A stretch of DNA of 64,000 bases from NCBI GenBank assembly GCA_965279125.1, contig CBDIHL010000043.1:124001-188000 (forward strand), given 5' to 3'. How positions within the stretch are numbered: the stretch's first letter is position 1; every line of letters starts with the position of its first letter. The stretch is from Dinoroseobacter sp965279125 (lineage in GTDB: Bacteria; Pseudomonadota; Alphaproteobacteria; Rhodobacterales; Rhodobacteraceae). Of this stretch, positions 63,716 to 64,000 are shown piece after piece. The position numbers and the translations under genes were made by a program. Under the pieces are notes generated by a model, which was given only the letters and a program-made list of their open reading frames with translations, was not told the DNA's origin and ran no database searches.

Positions 63716-64000
63716 TCAGCGCGTCGTCACCAGCAGCTCCAGCGAGGCCGTATAGACGCCCGGCACCGCGATGTTCAGATCCTCAAGCGAGGAGCCGCCA
63801 TCAAAGAGCGGCTGGATATAGATCCGCCCGATCTTGTTGCCGTTGCGCAGGTTTGTGCCTCGGGTCCAGCGTTGCTTGGTCTGGGTGATATCGTCGAGCA
63901 TGATCAGATCGGGGTTTTCCACCTCGTCCATACCAAACCCGTCTTCGCCCAAAGCGGCATCAATGATCTCGAAGCGCACATCGTAATAAAGCGGCGGGAC
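63716..64000 (-). CDS. exported-protein paralog, C-terminal part only
   Basis: The gene enters from the right edge; only its last 94 codons or so are visible. The sequence parallels the neighbouring 211-residue protein (Y-Y-D-V-R, D-A-A-L-G-E-D-G-F, K-I-G-R-I-Y-I-Q-P-L-F, P-G-V-Y-T-A-S). It is upstream of that gene on the same strand, so it is probably the preceding gene of the same operon. Signal peptide, if any, is outside the window. Confidence 0.75.
   Translation of the reverse strand, partial: VPPLYYDVRFEIIDAALGEDGFGMDEVENPDLIMLDDITQTKQRWTRGTNLRNGNKIGRIYIQPLFDGGSSLEDLNIAVPGVYTASLELLVTTR

Overview
The window reads as the chromosome of a marine-type alphaproteobacterium of the Rhodobacteraceae (Roseobacter group). 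The support is high-GC coding sequence throughout, a heterotetrameric sarcosine oxidase, a complete beta-hydroxyaspartate cycle cluster, a TRAP transporter, Tad-type pseudopilin genes, and family-style intergenic repeats with GAGTATTT/AAATACTC ends. I cannot name the genus from sequence alone. No rRNA, CRISPR array or intact insertion sequence was seen.

Layout. 1-1115: a yefM-yoeB toxin-antitoxin pair (the toxin runs off the edge) and an unknown membrane protein. 1118-5286: rpoD and dnaG, with dnaG broken by a one-base frameshift in a G run at 4122-4126. 5435-5935: a Flp-like exported protein. 5955-10936: soxBDAG sarcosine oxidase operon. 11117-12547: glutamate dehydrogenase. 12822-16197: TadG-like VWA protein, two TadE/TadF-like pseudopilins and an anchored unknown protein. 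16194-24731: pirin, membrane proteins, an AEC transporter, a TetR regulator, a small lipoprotein, homoserine dehydrogenase, GlpX and RecJ. 24796-24870: tRNA-Glu. 24887-30756: a DUF2461 protein, a molybdopterin oxidoreductase, and a MoxR/VWA pair. 30789-36684: a peptide-type ABC importer with a TetR regulator. 36728-39779: a double SnoaL-like protein divergent from a GntR regulator, plus a VTT-like membrane protein and an exported unknown.

39851-45314 is the beta-hydroxyaspartate cycle locus bhcABCD with divergent bhcR. It converts glyoxylate plus glycine to oxaloacetate/aspartate without carbon loss. The bhcR-bhcA intergenic region carries GGAAA/TTTCC palindromes that are good operator candidates. 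A strong hairpin sits between bhcC and bhcD.

45287-58263 looks like a catabolic neighbourhood of unassigned substrate: IclR and GntR regulators, an SDR, two aldehyde dehydrogenases, a DctPQM TRAP importer, a duplicated OsmC protein, a TauE/SafE permease, a phenol-hydroxylase-like FAD monooxygenase and a nitroreductase. 58433-59023 is a Tat-exported L,D-transpeptidase. 59024-60740 is a gene-poor, visibly AT-richer patch ending at tRNA-Phe. 60933-64000 encodes a compact export locus: tandem exported paralogs, a secretin and a small lipoprotein that could be its pilotin.

Functionally the window leans towards uptake and oxidation of small nitrogenous and C2 compounds (sarcosine, glycine/glyoxylate, glutamate), set beside core information genes.
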